A stretch of 7,406 bases of DNA, from positions 1 to 7,406 of the forward strand of contig QMVZ01000080.1 in NCBI GenBank assembly GCA_003661365.1. Reading direction: 5' to 3'. The stretch is from Thermoproteota archaeon. GTDB taxonomy: Archaea > Korarchaeota > Korarchaeia > Korarchaeales > Korarchaeaceae. This document shows, piece after piece, positions 6,122 through 7,406 of the stretch. Below the pieces are notes generated by a model that made no database searches, was not told the DNA's origin, and was given only the letters and a program-made list of their open reading frames with translations. Every line of letters begins with the position of its first letter. Position 1 is the first letter of the stretch. Position numbers and translations under genes: made by a program.

Positions 6122-6541
6122 CCTTTTCTACGTCCAATTCTTTGATGATCTCTCCGTCGTATCTCATCCGTTCTAGTATCTCAAAGGTTAGGTATCGAGG
6201 AACCGGGGCTCTGGCTTCATAACCCACTCGTTGTATAGATGGGGTCTCGTTTACCTGCCTATGTATAAAACGTCCCTGAATCCCTCCGTTACCACAAGAG
6301 CTGTCTTCGCGCCCTTTCCTTCCAGCAACGCGTTAGTTACCACAGTCGTTCTATGAACTAGAAAGTAGAGGTTCTTATATGGAAACATTTCTCCTAATTT
6401 CTTAATGGCTTTTACAACTCCTATGGATTGATCCTCTGGAGTAGATGGGACTTTTGTAGCGATGATTTCGCCAGTTTGCTCGTTAAGAACTACGATGTCT
6501 GTGAAAGTTCCGCCAACATCTATTCCTACCCTGTAACTCAT
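5978..6541 (-). pseudogene. Broken hydantoinase A/oxoprolinase (HyuA) N-terminal fragment
   Basis: N-terminal third of a HyuA protein (normally about 650-700 residues), the ATP-binding ASKHA-fold subunit. Residues 1-96 are clean: DVGGTFTD (8-15) is the phosphate-binding motif, followed by HRTTVVTNALLEGKGAKTALV and GFRDVLYIGR. Next comes TAA at 6253-6251 where the family usually has Gln (IGRQ-x-RP); beyond it TRPHLYNEWVMKPEP continues in frame. Near 6203-6208, at a run of four C, the frame changes, and homology resumes as APVPRYLTFEILERMRYDGEIIKELD. Near 6076-6087, at a CG repeat, it changes again to SVAICFLHSYVNPSNERKFAELLKKEAPEIRVS. HyuA similarity stops at about 5978, at the junction with hyuB. 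With one nonsense codon, two frame changes and truncation it cannot make HyuA, though the promoter still looks intact. Confidence 0.85.
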
Positions 6542-6565
6542 GTCATTCTAATTTTCTACTCTTAG

Positions 6566-6580
6566 ATATTTAAAAACCCA
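6566..6580 (-). promoter_or_regulatory. Leaderless-type promoter of hyuA fragment
   Basis: On the minus strand TTTTTAAATAT (6576-6566) is centred 30 bases before the ATG at 6541 and is preceded by TTGGG. Transcription would begin within a few bases of the start codon, and no Shine-Dalgarno is present, as in leaderless archaeal messages. Confidence 0.5.
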
Positions 6581-6589
6581 AAAATTGGG
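6577..6589. repeat. Palindrome overlapping the hyuA BRE
   Basis: CCCAA (6577-6581) and TTGGG (6585-6589) are exact reverse complements separated by AAA, directly upstream of the hyuA TATA box. The position fits an operator for a regulator that blocks factor B binding, but the palindrome is short. Confidence 0.3.
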
Positions 6590-6615
6590 ATGTTGAACCT
6601 CAAATAGAAGAAAAA

Positions 6616-6631
6616 CGTTAGTTTTCTAACG
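6616..6631. repeat. Perfect hairpin in the divergent intergenic region
   Basis: CGTTAG (6616-6621) pairs with CTAACG (6626-6631) around a TTTT loop. It lies between the divergent hyuA fragment and the DUF1847 gene, about 75 and 110 bases from their starts. Confidence 0.4.
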
Positions 6632-6727
6632 GTAATAAGTGTTTTTATCGGAGTTTCCTGATTTCCATCGCAAGTTCGGATGTTAATCTGTTAAAGCAAT
6701 TAAGTAAAAAAATACAAATGATGGTGC

Positions 6728-6732
6728 AGGTG
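6728..6732 (+). promoter_or_regulatory. Shine-Dalgarno site that decides the DUF1847 TTG start
   Basis: AGGTG lies 7 bases before the TTG at 6740. The frame is closed upstream by TGA at 6719-6721 and offers no ATG or GTG before the first conserved cysteines, so TTG is the only sensible start. A TATA-like TAAAAAAATA at 6705-6714 is too close to leave this site in the message; GTTTTTATC at 6641-6649 is better placed. Confidence 0.6.
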
Positions 6733-6739
6733 TGTTAAG

Positions 6740-7406
6740 TTGACAAGTCCAAACTGTGCTAAGTGCCCAGAACCTTATTGTAGGAAGGGGGAGTGGAAGG
6801 AAGAACTCCTTCCCAATTTTTGTCCCATGAAAAACAAACAAGAAATCATTAGGAAAGCCATGGAGAAGTATAAGGAGGAAGATAATAGGCTACTTTACCT
6901 TAACTCCACGATCACCGAGAAACAAGCATATCAAGTGGTAAGAGGAAGGATAATTAGCGTCAGGCCTAGAATGCTTGAGATCATTAAGTTCTCTGAGATG
7001 ATGGGATGGAAAAAGCTAGGTGTTGCTTTTTGTACTGGCTTAAGTGATGAAGCGCGAAGAGTGGTTGAGATACTTGAAAAAGCTGGGTTTGAGGTTTGCT
7101 CTGTCCGTTGTAAGTGTGGAGGGATTGATAAAACTGAGCTAGGAGTGCCAAAAGAGCACAAAATAGTTAGTTTATACGGAGACCTTAACAGGTTCGAGGC
7201 TGGTTGCAACCCGATAGTTCAAGCAGAAGTGCTTAACTCAGAGAATGTTGATCTAAACATAATAGTGGGCCTTTGTATAGGTCACGATATATTGTTCACC
7301 AAGTACTCTAAGGCACCAGTAACGACATTAATAGTCAAAGACAGGGTAACTGGGCACAACCCCGTAGCCTCTTTGTATAGCGGGTATCATAATCCCAGAT
7401 ATTACA
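6740..7406 (+). CDS. DUF1847 putative metal-binding protein, 3'-partial
   Basis: A DUF1847 family protein (COG4887, uncharacterised, predicted metal-binding). 222 codons are seen with no stop before the window ends; since the family is about this long, only the last few residues should be missing. The N-terminus holds a cysteine cluster, C6-A-K-C9 with C14 and C28 (NFCPM), suited to binding zinc or an iron-sulfur centre. The core carries the family signatures VAFCTGLSDEARRV, VCSVRCKCGGIDKTELG, EAGCNPIVQAEVLN, DLNIIVGLCIGHDILF and KYSKAPVTTLIVKDR followed by GHNPV. Many of these hold further Cys or His residues. No biochemical role is established for the family, and I do not propose one. The start is TTG, supported by the ribosome site at 6728-6732. 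The gene diverges from the hyuA fragment and shows no sign of decay. Confidence 0.88.
   Translation, partial: MTSPNCAKCPEPYCRKGEWKEELLPNFCPMKNKQEIIRKAMEKYKEEDNRLLYLNSTITEKQAYQVVRGRIISVRPRMLEIIKFSEMMGWKKLGVAFCTGLSDEARRVVEILEKAGFEVCSVRCKCGGIDKTELGVPKEHKIVSLYGDLNRFEAGCNPIVQAEVLNSENVDLNIIVGLCIGHDILFTKYSKAPVTTLIVKDRVTGHNPVASLYSGYHNPRYY

Noticed and set aside
5995..6222. Plus-strand 75-codon frame
   Set aside because: It is antisense to recognisable HyuA coding sequence on the minus strand and has no similarity of its own.
6931..7209. Minus-strand 92-codon frame
   Set aside because: It lies wholly antisense to the DUF1847 gene, whose motifs are clear.

Overview
The window looks like thermophilic archaeal DNA, probably from the Thermoproteota/TACK side. 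This is inferred from heavy AGA/AGG and ATA codon use, GGTG-type Shine-Dalgarno sites, BRE/TATA-like boxes about 25-35 bases upstream of leaderless or nearly leaderless starts, and gene families common in archaea. No ribosomal marker is present, so a genus cannot be named.

Layout, left to right. (1) A GNAT acetyltransferase (+) whose frame is open to the left edge. (2) A two-gene operon (658-2469, +) for the alpha and beta subunits of a class I (glutaconate-type) CoA-transferase, with the beta catalytic glutamate present. (3) A short spacer (2470-2691) with a G+C-rich island. (4) A pyridoxamine-phosphate-oxidase-like flavoprotein (+). (5) A 774-base gene-free, A+T-rich stretch (3178-3951) with at least four inverted repeats. 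(6) A YbaK/ProX-type aminoacyl-tRNA deacylase (+), convergent with a PHP-domain metal-dependent phosphoesterase (-). (7) A wrecked hydantoinase/5-oxoprolinase locus (5594-6541). The N-terminal part of hyuB (+) runs head-on into the N-terminal part of hyuA (-), the two meeting within about 15 bases near 5978-5992. The hyuA piece also carries a nonsense codon and two frame changes. (8) A DUF1847 putative metal-binding protein (+), starting at TTG and running off the right edge.

The genes do not form one pathway. Only the CoA-transferase pair is a clear operon; the rest look like separately promoted housekeeping or accessory genes. The most notable feature is the hyuB'/hyuA' convergent junction. 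In a normal operon hyuA and hyuB point the same way, so this is either a real rearrangement (which predicts a reciprocal pair of C-terminal fragments elsewhere) or an assembly chimera. I found no CRISPR array, tRNA, rRNA or intact mobile element, and no convincing undescribed multi-gene system.
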